DNA of 14,472 nucleotides from the NCBI GenBank assembly GCA_003695725.1, contig RFHX01000144.1:1-14472 (forward strand), given 5' to 3'. Both the position numbers and the translations under genes were made by a program. The notes below the pieces were generated by a model. That model ran no database searches. It was not told the DNA's origin and saw only the letters and a list, made by a program, of their open reading frames with translations. Below are positions 1-7,927 of the stretch, one piece after another. Numbering within the stretch: position 1 is the first letter of the stretch; each line of letters starts with the position of its first letter. Source of the stretch: Candidatus Schekmanbacteria bacterium (GTDB lineage: Bacteria; Schekmanbacteria; GWA2-38-11; J061).

Positions 1-11
1 AATATATATAA

Positions 12-20
12 AGAGGTGAT
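12..20 (+). promoter_or_regulatory. Strong Shine-Dalgarno of gyrA
   Basis: The stretch AGAGGTGAT lies three bases before the ATG at 24 and is almost fully complementary to the usual bacterial 16S rRNA 3' end. It fixes the gyrA start. Only about 20 bases of upstream sequence are present, so no promoter can be judged; gyrB or another gene may lie just outside the window. Confidence 0.85.
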
Positions 21-23
21 ATA

Positions 24-2456
24 ATGACATCTTCTATTTCTTCAAATCTTATCCCCGTCAATATAGAAGACGAAATGAAGAATTCCTACATTGATTACGC
101 AATGAGCGTAATCGTTGGGCGCGCTCTGCCTGATGTACGCGACGGATTGAAACCTGTCCACCGCCGTGTGCTTTATGCTATGGATGAGCTTGGGCTTGCT
201 TATAATAAACCCTATAAAAAATCGGCAAGAGTTGTTGGTGAAGTGCTTGGAAAGTATCATCCCCATGGAGATGCGGCAGTTTATGATACGATGATAAGAA
301 TGGTGCAGGATTTTTCACTTCGTTATCCTCTCATAGATGGGCAAGGCAATTTTGGTTCGATTGACGGGGATTCAGCGGCAGCGATGCGATACACTGAAGT
401 AAGAATGGCAAAGATTGCCCATGAGATGTTGACTGACATAGATAAGGAAACAGTGGATTTTGTTCCTAATTTTGATGAAACTCTTGTTGAGCCGGTGGTT
501 CTGCCTTCAAGGATTCCAAACCTTTTGATAAATGGCTCATCTGGTATTGCAGTTGGTATGGCAACAAATATTCCTCCTCACAATTTAGGTGAGATAATCG
601 ATGCCACTGTCCACTTAGTGAATAATCCTAACGCAACGATTGAAGAGCTTGCAAAGTTCGTACCGGGACCTGATTTTCCTACAGGTGCTTATATCTGTGG
701 AAAGAAGGGGATTCGCGATGCATACAGGACAGGGCGGGGCAAACTGATATTGAGAGGCAGAGTAACCATTGAAGAGCAAAAGTCGGGCAGGCAGAATATT
801 GTGATTACCGAGCTTCCCTATCAGGTAAACAAAGCGAAGCTCATTGAATCGATAGCATCACTCGTTAGAGATAAGAGGATTGAAGGTATATCTGATTTGA
901 GAGATGAATCGGATAGGGAAGGTATGAGAATTTTTATTGAGCTTAAAAAAGATGCTATGCCTGAAGTTATCTTGAATAATCTATACAAGCACACCCAGCT
1001 TCAGCAATCCTTCGGAGTCATTTTGCTTGCTATGGTCAATGGTGAGCCGAAGGTTTTAAATCTGAAAGAGGCGCTTACCTGCTTTGTTGAATTCAGAAAA
1101 GAAATCGTAATAAAACGCACCCGTTATGATTTGAGAAAAGCTGAAGAAAAAGCTCATATACTTGAAGGGTTGAAAACTGCTGTGGAAAACATCGATGAAG
1201 TTGTGGCTTTGATTAAAAAAGCAAAGAATCCGGCTGATGCAAAAGAGAAGCTTATGAAAAGATTTCCTCTTTCTGAAATTCAAGCAAAAGAAATACTCGC
1301 AATGCAGCTTCAACGATTGACAGGTCTTGAAAGGGATAAAATCATTTCTGATTATAAAGAGACTTTGAAGATAATCGCTGAATATAAGGCTATTCTTTCA
1401 AGCGAGCAGAAGGTTAGGGATATTGTTTGCAAAGAATTGCTCGAGGTCAAGGAGGAATATGCAGACGAGCGCAGAACAGAAATAATCGCTGATACAACGG
1501 AGATAGATATTGAAGACCTAATAAAACAAGAGGATATGGCTGTTACTATTTCACACAATGGCTATATAAAAAGAAATGCCTTGAGTATTTTTCAAAGCCA
1601 AAGACGCGGCGGCAAGGGTAAGACAGGAATGACTACAAGAAATGAAGATTTTGTTGAACATCTCTTTATAGCGAATACTCATGATTATATTCTCTTCTTT
1701 TCCAATAAGGGGAAGGTTTATTGGATAAAAGTCCACGAGATTCCTGAACTCGGGAGGACGGCTAAAGGACGGGCAATAGTCAATCTTCTCAATCTCAGCG
1801 CTGAAGAAAAAATATGCGCTTATGTGCCGGTCTCTGAATTTGATTCAGACCATTATGTTACAATGGTCACAAGCAAGGGAATAATAAAGAAAACAACCCT
1901 TGATGCTTTCAGTCACCCGCGCGCAGGCGGCATTATCGCTGTCAATCTTGATAAGGGAGACGAGCTTGTTTCTGCTGTTGTAACCGACGGCACACAAGAT
2001 ATTTTATTGGCAATGAGAAATGGAAACAGTATTCGTTTCCATGAGTCAGATGTTAGAGCTATGGGAAGGACGGCAAGGGGAGTAAAAGCTGTTTCTATCT
2101 CAAAAGATGACGAAGTCATAGGAATGGAGATTGTAAGCAATGGTAATTACAGCATATTGACTGTAACTGAAAACGGTTATGGCAAGCGGACAGAATTGAG
2201 TGAATACAGAGTGCAGTCAAGAGGCGGCAAAGGAATAATTACAATAAAAACAACAGAAAGAAATGGTAAAGTCGTAGGAATAAAACAGGTTAAAGATTCT
2301 GATAACATAATGCTTGTTGCTTCAGATGGAAAGATTATTCGCTTGAAGGTGGCAGATATAAAGGTCATAGGAAGAAACACTCAGGGGGTAAAGCTGATTG
2401 ATGTGGATGAAGGTGCAAAGGTTGTAGCAGTGGCGAAGATTGCCCATGAAGAATAA
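24..2456 (+). CDS. gyrA: DNA gyrase subunit A
   Basis: This is the ATP-dependent type IIA topoisomerase subunit that cuts and rejoins DNA; with GyrB it introduces negative supercoils. The protein has 810 residues, normal for a GyrA without a long acidic tail. The N-terminal breakage-reunion domain shows [20 protein letters not shown] (residues 28-47), the quinolone-pocket helix HGDAAVYDT (81-89) and AAMRYTE with the DNA-linking tyrosine at Y123. The GyrA box QRRGGKG is at residues 526-532 and separates gyrase from topoisomerase IV. After it come the beta-pinwheel blade repeats, with recurring RTARG, RGGKG and NTQG turns. The position matching E. coli Ser83 is alanine (A84), while the residue matching Asp87 is kept (D88). 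The strong ribosome binding site supports the ATG at 24. The gene converges on the - strand cluster ending at 2626. Confidence 0.99.
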   Translation: MTSSISSNLIPVNIEDEMKNSYIDYAMSVIVGRALPDVRDGLKPVHRRVLYAMDELGLAYNKPYKKSARVVGEVLGKYHPHGDAAVYDTMIRMVQDFSLRYPLIDGQGNFGSIDGDSAAAMRYTEVRMAKIAHEMLTDIDKETVDFVPNFDETLVEPVVLPSRIPNLLINGSSGIAVGMATNIPPHNLGEIIDATVHLVNNPNATIEELAKFVPGPDFPTGAYICGKKGIRDAYRTGRGKLILRGRVTIEEQKSGRQNIVITELPYQVNKAKLIESIASLVRDKRIEGISDLRDESDREGMRIFIELKKDAMPEVILNNLYKHTQLQQSFGVILLAMVNGEPKVLNLKEALTCFVEFRKEIVIKRTRYDLRKAEEKAHILEGLKTAVENIDEVVALIKKAKNPADAKEKLMKRFPLSEIQAKEILAMQLQRLTGLERDKIISDYKETLKIIAEYKAILSSEQKVRDIVCKELLEVKEEYADERRTEIIADTTEIDIEDLIKQEDMAVTISHNGYIKRNALSIFQSQRRGGKGKTGMTTRNEDFVEHLFIANTHDYILFFSNKGKVYWIKVHEIPELGRTAKGRAIVNLLNLSAEEKICAYVPVSEFDSDHYVTMVTSKGIIKKTTLDAFSHPRAGGIIAVNLDKGDELVSAVVTDGTQDILLAMRNGNSIRFHESDVRAMGRTARGVKAVSISKDDEVIGMEIVSNGNYSILTVTENGYGKRTELSEYRVQSRGGKGIITIKTTERNGKVVGIKQVKDSDNIMLVASDGKIIRLKVADIKVIGRNTQGVKLIDVDEGAKVVAVAKIAHEE

Positions 2457-2623
2457 AGAAGCTATCTTTATTTCATAGTATTTGGAGCGCCAATAAGCCA
2501 GAAGTTGTTTTTATAGAGGTAATCGATAGTCGGAAGGAAGTTTATTCTCTTAGAATCAATCTTTCAAGAATTGCTGCAGCAAAAACCATTTATCTGATTA
2601 GAAATAAGAGATTGAAGGAATAA
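2447..2623 (+). pseudogene. Possible decayed gene tail between gyrA and the LEA14-like gene
   Basis: One + strand frame is open from just after a TGA at 2444-2446 to the TAA at 2621-2623. It has no ATG, GTG or TTG near a ribosome binding site, and its first bases overlap the end of gyrA. The encoded residues have ordinary protein-like composition, for example PEVVFIEVIDSRKEVYSLRI followed by a basic tail ending NKRLKE. I do not recognise the family. The frame could be the 3' remnant of a lost gene or chance. No other gene is visible between 2457 and 2625. Confidence 0.2.
2452..2472 (+). terminator. Weak AT-rich inverted repeat at the gyrA stop codon
   Basis: An 8-base inverted repeat, AATAAAGA and TCTTTATT, with a five-base loop (AGCTA), spans the gyrA TAA stop. 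It is nearly symmetrical and could act in both directions between convergent genes. The stem has only one G-C pair and no clear T-tract follows, so the evidence for real termination is weak. Confidence 0.2.
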
Positions 2624-2625
2624 TT

Positions 2626-3114
2626 TTAATCCTTTTTCAATACCTCAAATTCAACAGGTATTGTTATAAAGAAAGCATCTATGAAAGCAACTCCTGAAAT
2701 TTTCATTCCTCCTGCCCCAGCAGTTAATATTTTAATCATTTCGAGAGTTATCTGTTTATATGTTGCCTTGAAAGGGACAGTAATTTCTCTTTTTTCTCCT
2801 GCAGGTATTTTGAATTCTTCTGTAGTTTTCCCTTTGAAAAATTTGTCTTTCCCTATGAACAAACCGCATTTTACGGATTTAACTTTGACAGGTATCCAAT
2901 TGGGATTATCGACTTCAAGAGTTACTTCCCCATGAATTTTATTTTTGCCAAGTTCCATCCCTTCGATTTTTATGCTTTTAAATTTGAATGAACAGCGCTT
3001 GAGCATATTTTTGATACTGCAGGAGTCAAAGGTGAGAAGAATGAGAAGAATAATCGAGATAGGAATGAATATTTTTCTTTTTGAACGAAGAAGCAAAGTT
3101 ATTCTTTTTTTCAT
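2626..3114 (-). CDS. LEA14/WHy-domain-like putative lipoprotein
   Basis: The product has 162 residues. It starts with a basic stretch, a hydrophobic segment (about residues 15-28) and FDSC with C32, so it is either a lipoprotein with a degenerate lipobox or is held by an uncleaved N-terminal anchor. Residues 45-160 resemble the LEA type 2 (WHy) beta-sandwich: a segment of the form GEVTLEVDNPNWIPVKVKSV, with the typical N-P-N pair, then a charged middle, IPAGEKREITVPF, and a beta-rich end FITIPVEFEVLKKD. Proteins of this group sit on the outer side of a membrane; their biochemical role is poorly known. It is the last gene of the - strand cluster, four bases after the 97-residue unknown. The family call rests on pattern only. 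Confidence 0.65.
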   Translation of the reverse strand: MKKRITLLLRSKRKIFIPISIILLILLTFDSCSIKNMLKRCSFKFKSIKIEGMELGKNKIHGEVTLEVDNPNWIPVKVKSVKCGLFIGKDKFFKGKTTEEFKIPAGEKREITVPFKATYKQITLEMIKILTAGAGGMKISGVAFIDAFFITIPVEFEVLKKD

Positions 3115-3118
3115 CTTT

Positions 3119-3412
3119 TTATTGTGGAGATTCTTTTACTGCTTCATCATTTTCTTCTATTCCAAGAATCGATTTTATGCGTGGAGGAATATAGACATTT
3201 TCAAGGTTTAGCTTAGAAAGTTCATTGGCAAGAATTTCAACTTTTTCATTTATTCTAAGTCTTTTGTCGATGATGATGCGGTTTTCATCTTCCACTCGGC
3301 AAGAGCCTCCTCGAAGCTTAATGCCTGCCTTTTTTAAATCTTCATATTGAACTTTGATGGAAAGCTTTTCTGCCAATTCTTCAAGCTGTTCGAGAATAAG
3401 TTCCTGCTTCAT
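3119..3412 (-). CDS. Conserved-looking small protein of unknown function
   Basis: The protein has 97 residues, no signal peptide and no membrane segment. An N-terminal half rich in Glu, Leu and Lys (residues 1-30) is predicted helical. It is followed by RGGSCRVEDENRIIIDKRLR, a short basic-hydrophobic core, and then a second helix, NEKVEILANELSKL, leading to NVYIPPRIKSILG. From memory, similar small proteins with a GG-x-CR-x4-x-III-K core and a YxPP motif occur as uncharacterised genes next to housekeeping genes in several bacterial lineages. I cannot name a function. A purine-rich stretch, GAAGGAG, lies upstream, though about 12 bases from the ATG. The gene sits between the HIT gene and the LEA14-like gene in the same operon-like run. 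Confidence 0.75.
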   Translation of the reverse strand: MKQELILEQLEELAEKLSIKVQYEDLKKAGIKLRGGSCRVEDENRIIIDKRLRINEKVEILANELSKLNLENVYIPPRIKSILGIEENDEAVKESPQ

Positions 3413-3455
3413 ACTCTATTTTTTCTCCTTCAAATAAAAAATGCAAAAATAGAAA

Positions 3456-3803
3456 TCAGCCGGGAGGCCAAGTCATTCTTCTTCCGCCAAGCAGATGAAA
3501 ATGAATATGAAATACTGATTGTCCAGCGCCTTCATTACAATTAAGGACGATGCGAAAGCCGGATTCATCTATCTTCTTTTCCTTGGCAAGATGTTTTGCG
3601 CTTTCAAATATGTCGGACAATATGTCAGAATCTTCTTTCTGGATATCCATTGTTGTGGGGATATGTTTTTTGGGAATCAAAAGAAGATGCACCGGTGCTT
3701 GAGGATTTATGTCTTCAATAGCTATTATCAAATCATCTTCATAGACTATATTTGCCTGCATTTCTCCTTTAATCATTTTGCAGAAGATGCATTCATTGGA
3801 CAT
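3456..3803 (-). CDS. HIT-family (HinT-like) nucleotide-binding protein
   Basis: This is a 115-residue histidine triad protein, expected to be a cytoplasmic dimeric purine nucleoside phosphoramidase or related nucleotidyl hydrolase. The signature HIHFHLL is at residues 99-105, with the catalytic histidine in the middle of the triad. The N terminus ECIFCKMI carries the C5/C8 zinc-type pair common in bacterial HinT proteins. The core contains VYEDD and PVHLLLIPKKHI, which build the nucleotide pocket. Length and C-terminal GGRRMTWPPG fit the family. The ATG lies two bases after the coaD stop, and GGGGGAG inside the coaD end serves as ribosome binding site, so the two genes are probably translationally coupled. 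The exact substrate cannot be read from sequence. Confidence 0.96.
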   Translation of the reverse strand: MSNECIFCKMIKGEMQANIVYEDDLIIAIEDINPQAPVHLLLIPKKHIPTTMDIQKEDSDILSDIFESAKHLAKEKKIDESGFRIVLNCNEGAGQSVFHIHFHLLGGRRMTWPPG

Positions 3804-3805
3804 AG

Positions 3806-4303
3806 CTATTCTCCCCCTTTATTAGTGCCATAGATTTCTTTGAGTTTTTTTGAAACAAGCGCAGGAACCATTCCTTCAATATCGCCTCCGTATTTTGCAA
3901 CTTCTTTTACGATGCTCGAGCTCAGGTAAGAATATTTCACAGTGGACATAAGAAAAATGGTATCTACTTCTTTGAGAAGTTTTCTGTTTGTAACTGCCAT
4001 TTGAAATTCATATTCGAAATCGCTTACTGCTCTTAAACCTCTTATAATTGCCTTTGCTTGAACATCTTTTACGAAATCGATCAGTAGTCCGTCGAAAGAT
4101 TCAACACGGAGATTTTTCAATCCTTCTGTGGCTGAATTGATCATTTCGATTCTTTCTTCAACAGGAAAAAGGGTTTGTTTGTCTGTGCTTACTGCGACTG
4201 CCACTATGACTTCATCGAAAATCTGAAGCCCTCTTTCAATTATGTCTATATGCCCGTTTGTTACGGGGTCGAATGTTCCGGGATAAACAGCAATGTTTTT
4301 CAT
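3806..4303 (-). CDS. coaD: Phosphopantetheine adenylyltransferase
   Basis: CoaD transfers AMP from ATP to 4'-phosphopantetheine, giving dephospho-CoA, the penultimate step of coenzyme A synthesis in the cytoplasm. The 165-residue protein has the usual family length. It shows YPGTFDPVTNGH (residues 7-18) with the T/H nucleotidyltransferase motif, IIRGLRAVSDFEYEFQMAVTN (86-106), which binds substrate, and the C-terminal YSYLSSSIVKEVA matching the ISSS ATP-binding motif. No strong Shine-Dalgarno precedes the ATG; the 23 bases after rsmD are mostly A and T. Expression probably depends on the operon transcript. The rsmD-coaD pairing is a common bacterial arrangement and supports both calls. Confidence 0.98.
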   Translation of the reverse strand: MKNIAVYPGTFDPVTNGHIDIIERGLQIFDEVIVAVAVSTDKQTLFPVEERIEMINSATEGLKNLRVESFDGLLIDFVKDVQAKAIIRGLRAVSDFEYEFQMAVTNRKLLKEVDTIFLMSTVKYSYLSSSIVKEVAKYGGDIEGMVPALVSKKLKEIYGTNKGGE

Positions 4304-4326
4304 AGAGTTTTTAAAAAATAAAAAAA

Positions 4327-4884
4327 TTAGTCAGATATATTCTTGTAATACAATATTCTTGTTTCACCGTAAAGTCTTTCTCTCATTAAATGGAGTTTTC
4401 CCTCTTTTTCAGGAAAACTTCGTTTTTTGAATATTTCAAGAATCATAGTGCCATTGGGTAAAAGAAGTTGTCCTGAATTTACTTCAGAGAGACATTTTAT
4501 ACTGTAATCGGAAGCATAGGGAGGGTCGCAGTAGATTATATGAAATGAAATGTTTTCAGCGACAAGCATTTTCAGGGCTTCTCTAAAATCCTTTTGGATT
4601 ATTCTTGCAAAGCCGTCTAAACCTGCAATTTGAAGGTTTTTCTTGATCACTGAGACTGCATTCCTATTTTTTTCGATAAAAACCACTCTTTCCGCTCCTC
4701 TGCTCAATGCTTCAATACCTACGCTTCCGGTCCCTGCAAAAAGGTCAAGAAAATCCGTGCCTTCAACTCCATTGCCCAATGTGTTGAAAACCGCTTCCCT
4801 AACTTTGTCTTGTGTAGGCCTAATTATATCTTTGGGAAATGATGAAAGTCTATGTCGTGCTTTTTTCCCGCCTGTAATTCTCAT
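4327..4884 (-). CDS. rsmD: 16S rRNA (guanine(966)-N2)-methyltransferase
   Basis: RsmD methylates N2 of G966 in 16S rRNA on the assembling small ribosomal subunit, using S-adenosylmethionine. The 185-residue protein starts MRITGGKKARHRL, like the family's MRI-x-G-GKxxGRxL start. It continues with IRPTQDKVREAVFN (residues 21-34), the SAM-binding loop FLDLFAGTGSVGIEALSRGA (45-64) and the catalytic DPPY (120-123). The C-terminal GETRILYY strand is typical. The ATG is preceded by AAGAG at short spacing. It lies 26 bases after the Fe-S oxidoreductase gene and 23 bases before coaD. No anomalies are visible. Confidence 0.97.
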   Translation of the reverse strand: MRITGGKKARHRLSSFPKDIIRPTQDKVREAVFNTLGNGVEGTDFLDLFAGTGSVGIEALSRGAERVVFIEKNRNAVSVIKKNLQIAGLDGFARIIQKDFREALKMLVAENISFHIIYCDPPYASDYSIKCLSEVNSGQLLLPNGTMILEIFKKRSFPEKEGKLHLMRERLYGETRILYYKNISD

Positions 4885-4910
4885 TCTCTTAGAACTCTTT
4901 TCTTTGACAC

Positions 4911-6212
4911 TTAATCAATTGTACTTTTACCATTAGTTGCTTCATCTAAAAGTTCGCACCAATGTTTTACTTCTATGTTGGAAGATTTTGCAATAAGACC
5001 GCTTTTAATTTGAAGTATGCATCCCGGACATCCGGTTAGGACCAGCTCTGCCTTAGATGAAAGAATGTTTTCTATCTTTTTCTTATTGATTTCCCTGCTG
5101 AGTTCAAAGTTTTCAATGCTAAACATTCCTCCAAATCCACAACAGTCACTGCTGTTTTCCATTTCAACGAGATTGATACGCGGAATATTTTTGATAATTT
5201 CTCTTGGTTCTTTCTCGATTTTTTGTCCCTTGTAAAGGTGGCAGGGGTCATGGTAGGTTGCAGTTTTGGTAGTTTCTTTTTCTGTTTTTTTAATCTTTGA
5301 AAAAATTCTATTTCCCGGTCCTGAAAGAAATTCACTTAAATCTAAAATCTTCCCCTTTATTTCTTCCCATTTCTGTAGTCTGTTGCTGTCATCCTCAAAA
5401 ATCAAGGGGTAGATTTCTTTGAATGCCGATCCGCACGTAGCGCAGGCAACCACCAAGTAGTCGAATTTTTTTTCAGACAGCATTTCGAGGTTTGAATATG
5501 CCAATTTTTCTGCCTTTTCCCTGTCGCCGGAAAAAAAAGCCGGCAGTCCACAACATTGTTGTTTATTGAGGAGAATAGGAGTAAAGTTGGATTTCCTTAT
5601 TAAATTCAACGCCGAGATGCCCGTTTGCGGGCTGATGAAATTTATAGTGCATCCTTGAAAGAATAGGACAGAAGACAGACTATCTGAGACTTTTTCGAGA
5701 TCGATTATTTCAGTGAGTGTTTTTTTAGAAAGGGCAGGGAATATTTTTCCTTCCTTTCTGCCTAAAAAATATCCCTTATAAAACAAACCGCTTTCAGAAG
5801 GAATTTTTTTCATAAACATCTTTTCAACTAAAGAAGCGGATTTCAGAAAAGTCTTTCTGCCCGGAAAGGTTCCGCAAAGAATTTCAAGGAGAGCCTTTTT
5901 TAAAGGAGGCATTCCAAATTCTTTTACTGCTTTTTCCCGTGCCGTGGAGATTATTCTGTCAATCTCTATACTTGCCGCACAGGTATCTTTACAGGATGTA
6001 CAGAGAATGCATTTTGAGATTGTTTCGTATAGCTTTGAAGTCAATTCAATTTCACCTTTCATATATGCCTGCAAAAGGGCAAGTTTCCCCCGTGCTACGG
6101 AGTTTTCCTTTTTTTCAATGTCATATACTGGACAGACAGCTTGACAGGCACCGCATTTGACACATTTGGAGAGCGCCTTTTGGAATTTTTCATTTTGAGA
6201 TTTTTTTTCCAC
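4911..6212 (-). CDS. GlcF/LutA-like (Fe-S)-binding oxidoreductase subunit
   Basis: The 433-residue protein has two [4Fe-4S] ferredoxin motifs followed by two CCG (cysteine-rich) domains, the architecture of glycolate oxidase GlcF and related electron-transfer subunits. Cluster 1 is C17-x2-C20-x2-C23-x3-C27-P. Cluster 2 is C68-x2-C71-x2-C74-x3-C78, where the usual following proline is replaced by alanine. CCG domain 1 uses C188, CCG at 220-222 and C257-x2-C260; domain 2 uses C324, CCG at 357-359 and C395-x2-C398. Such proteins pass electrons from a flavin dehydrogenase (GlcD-like, or D-lactate or 2-hydroxyacid oxidising) to a quinone or other carrier. No flavin partner gene is in the window, so the substrate is unknown and I leave the symbol blank. 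It could also be a heterodisulfide-reductase-D-like subunit. Confidence 0.9.
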   Translation of the reverse strand: MEKKSQNEKFQKALSKCVKCGACQAVCPVYDIEKKENSVARGKLALLQAYMKGEIELTSKLYETISKCILCTSCKDTCAASIEIDRIISTAREKAVKEFGMPPLKKALLEILCGTFPGRKTFLKSASLVEKMFMKKIPSESGLFYKGYFLGRKEGKIFPALSKKTLTEIIDLEKVSDSLSSVLFFQGCTINFISPQTGISALNLIRKSNFTPILLNKQQCCGLPAFFSGDREKAEKLAYSNLEMLSEKKFDYLVVACATCGSAFKEIYPLIFEDDSNRLQKWEEIKGKILDLSEFLSGPGNRIFSKIKKTEKETTKTATYHDPCHLYKGQKIEKEPREIIKNIPRINLVEMENSSDCCGFGGMFSIENFELSREINKKKIENILSSKAELVLTGCPGCILQIKSGLIAKSSNIEVKHWCELLDEATNGKSTID

Positions 6213-6234
6213 TAATTAACCGGTCCAAAGTTTG

Positions 6235-7365
6235 TTAACTCTTGAGTAGTTTCCCATTTGCAATTATTGTCTCTTCTTCACTTCCATAAAGTAGCTTTAA
6301 AGTGGGATTGAATAGAACAAAATCCTGATGAAAATTAGTTCTAACTTCTCCTCCAAATGATTTATTGTCTCCTAATGCGAGGTGAATTGTTCCTAAAATT
6401 TTTTCTGATTCAAGAATATTGTCGGGCTTGGTAGCTTTGGGGTTTGTGCCGATGCCAAGTTCTGCAATGTTTGAAGATTTGCGGTCAAGTTCGATCTGTT
6501 CACGAAGAAAATCTGCATAGTCATCAATGCCTTGAATTAGAAAGAGTTTTCCACTTTTAATCTCAAATTTGAGAGGTTTCTTGAATTTTGAAGTGGGACC
6601 CCATTCAGCAACAAATAAGCCTTCAGCGCTATTTTCAACTGGAGCAATGAATGCTTCTCCTGCAGGGAGATTGCCAAAAGCGCCTTTTCTTGTAAGAATT
6701 CCTGTATCTGCTATTCCGGAGCGTCCTTCAATTCCTATTTTTAAATTAGTGCCATTTGATGCAGTTATTACGGCTGTTTTAGCTCTGCTCAATTTTTTTG
6801 CCAAGTTTTCTGTCAATTGCCTCATTTTCTTGTGATTGACATTGAGCGGACCTTCAAACATCGATTTATCGAAGAGAGGCATACTTGCATATCTGCCTCC
6901 TGCGATTCTTGTATGAAGGTCGCGAAATTTTGTGTGGCTCGTTGAAAAATTGGAAAGAGCAATGATTACATCTACGCACTCCCTCTTGTGCTTTTTGATT
7001 ATTTTTTCGGCTTCAATTTCTTCTTTCTTCGTTGACTGCTTTGTAATGAGTTTTTCAAAAATCCCTTTGTCTCTCAAATCTGCAAATGCTCTTTTTCCAA
7101 ATGCCTCCTGCCAAATCAATTCCGGAGGCTCCATCCCGTGTTTTTCTAAAGATTCATATTGCAGAAAAGTAGTGTCATTTCTTTTTGACAAGTAATCAAA
7201 GATTTCTTCTGCAATCAGTGGAAGTTCGCTTCTCCTTTTTCTATCAGATTCGGTAATTGTTTCGTCCTCTGATATATCATCGCAGAAAATCAAAACTCTT
7301 TCATTTCTTTTAATGCCGAGATTTTCCTCGATTAATTTTTTTATTGCTCGTTCTGTAATAATCAT
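6235..7365 (-). CDS. M29-type (thermophilic aminopeptidase) metallopeptidase
   Basis: The 376-residue protein resembles the aminopeptidase T/AmpS group (M29) of metal-dependent exopeptidases, in the variant often annotated as leucyl aminopeptidase in archaea and deep-branching bacteria. Visible metal-ligand motifs in order are GNLPAGEAF (E237), IAELGIGTN (E302), GTIHLALGD (H328) and NFHQDF (H346, D348). The segment NGTNLKIGIEGR (204-215) is also typical. The first 190 residues form a divergent N-terminal domain without a signal peptide, so a cytoplasmic role in peptide breakdown is expected. It is the first gene of the seven-gene - strand run and diverges from the PqqD-like gene. The catalytic ligands are intact; the substrate is not predictable. 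Confidence 0.87.
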   Translation of the reverse strand: MIITERAIKKLIEENLGIKRNERVLIFCDDISEDETITESDRKRRSELPLIAEEIFDYLSKRNDTTFLQYESLEKHGMEPPELIWQEAFGKRAFADLRDKGIFEKLITKQSTKKEEIEAEKIIKKHKRECVDVIIALSNFSTSHTKFRDLHTRIAGGRYASMPLFDKSMFEGPLNVNHKKMRQLTENLAKKLSRAKTAVITASNGTNLKIGIEGRSGIADTGILTRKGAFGNLPAGEAFIAPVENSAEGLFVAEWGPTSKFKKPLKFEIKSGKLFLIQGIDDYADFLREQIELDRKSSNIAELGIGTNPKATKPDNILESEKILGTIHLALGDNKSFGGEVRTNFHQDFVLFNPTLKLLYGSEEETIIANGKLLKS

Positions 7366-7397
7366 TGTTTTGCTTTCATTAAAGATTGTGGGATTAC

Positions 7398-7426
7398 AAT
7401 ATAGACGGTATCACATTTTTTTTAAA
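7398..7426 (-). promoter_or_regulatory. Candidate sigma70 promoter for the aminopeptidase-led cluster
   Basis: On the - strand, TTTAAA (7426-7421) and TATATT (7403-7398) are separated by 17 bases. This resembles a vegetative promoter with a good -10 and a weak -35. Transcription would begin near 7391 and give a leader of about 25 bases before the ATG at 7365. AT-rich sequence produces such matches by chance, so confidence is modest. Confidence 0.35.
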
Positions 7427-7592
7427 TGGATTTTTCATATAAGTAATATATTTTTTCTGTCAAGCTTCAAGAGATTAAGCTTTCTGAAATTATTCCTTCT
7501 TTGGATTATTTGTCTTTTGTAGGAACCAAAAAACGATGGATTTTGTTGGAAGAATTGTATAAATATCATTTTTAGGTTAAGGTTTGAAATTA

Positions 7593-7622
7593 TTGACACA
7601 TAAGAAACAGTTTTGGTAAAAA
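7593..7622 (+). promoter_or_regulatory. Candidate promoter of the PqqD/HprK/radical SAM/B2 cassette
   Basis: A perfect -35 hexamer TTGACA at 7593-7598 is followed, after 18 bases, by TAAAAA at 7617-7622, a 4-of-6 match to a -10 box. Transcription would start near 7629, just before the AAGGG ribosome binding site at 7631-7635, leaving a very short leader. The -35 is convincing but the -10 is poor. Confidence 0.28.
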
Positions 7623-7642
7623 TATAAAAAAAGGGTTGAATA

Positions 7643-7927
7643 ATGATAGATGAAAAGTCGATACCATCGAAAAATCCGTCAATACTTTGCACTGAACTTG
7701 ATGAAGAAGCAGTTTTGCTTGACCTAAAAACGAAGTGTTATTTTGGATTGAATGAAGTTGCCCTTTTTATTTGGAAACTTGCAGACGGGAAAAGGAATGT
7801 GTCAGACATAGTAGATGAAATATGCAAAAATTTTGATGTCGAGCCGTCAACGGCATTGAATAGCGTAAAAGGATTTCTAAAGAAACTCAACGACAACAAT
7901 CTTGTCTTTATTGATGCTTCCAGTTAA
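7643..7927 (+). CDS. PqqD-like peptide-binding (RRE-type) protein
   Basis: The 94-residue protein matches the PqqD family along its whole length. PqqD and its relatives are small winged-helix RiPP recognition elements that bind a leader peptide and present it to a modifying enzyme. The diagnostic core is EEAVLLDLKTKCYFGLNEV (residues 21-39), then FIWKLADGKRNVSDIVDEI (42-60) with the hallmark W..DG turn, then a helix rich in hydrophobic residues and a final LNDNNLVF strand. It is free-standing, as is the lasso B1 protein. AAGGG at 7631-7635 is a good ribosome binding site. The gene ends in tandem TAA stops and is followed by a 55-base gap. It is first in a four-gene + strand cassette. It could also bind a protein substrate rather than a classic RiPP leader. 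Confidence 0.88.
   Translation: MIDEKSIPSKNPSILCTELDEEAVLLDLKTKCYFGLNEVALFIWKLADGKRNVSDIVDEICKNFDVEPSTALNSVKGFLKKLNDNNLVFIDASS

Larger units (their letters stand above)
7366..7642. other. Divergent intergenic region with a broken open frame
   Basis: This 277-base AT-rich region separates the - strand aminopeptidase gene from the + strand PqqD-like gene. It holds a candidate promoter for each side. On the + strand, an ATG at 7426 opens six codons (MDFSYK) ending in TAA at 7444-7446. The same frame is then open to TAG at 7573-7575 and encodes about 42 residues with a protein-like look, such as KLSEIIPSLDYLSFVG and KKRWILLEELYKYHF. There is no good ribosome binding site for either part. It may be a gene remnant or chance. 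No RNA gene or strong hairpin was seen; AAGCTT occurs twice nearby (around 7463 and 7478). Confidence 0.4.

Noticed and set aside
24-2456. Topoisomerase IV subunit ParC
   Set aside because: The complete GyrA box QRRGGKG at residues 526-532 and the intact blade repeats identify gyrase.
2681-3211. Two + strand open frames opposite the LEA14-like gene
   Set aside because: They lie antisense to two coherent - strand genes with family features; their content is compositional and no start signal supports them.
7435-7692. 85-codon - strand open frame across the cassette's promoter region and the PqqD-like start
   Set aside because: It overlaps the well-supported PqqD-like gene antisense, lacks a ribosome binding site, and its Phe/Ile/Lys-rich content is what AT-rich sequence gives by chance.
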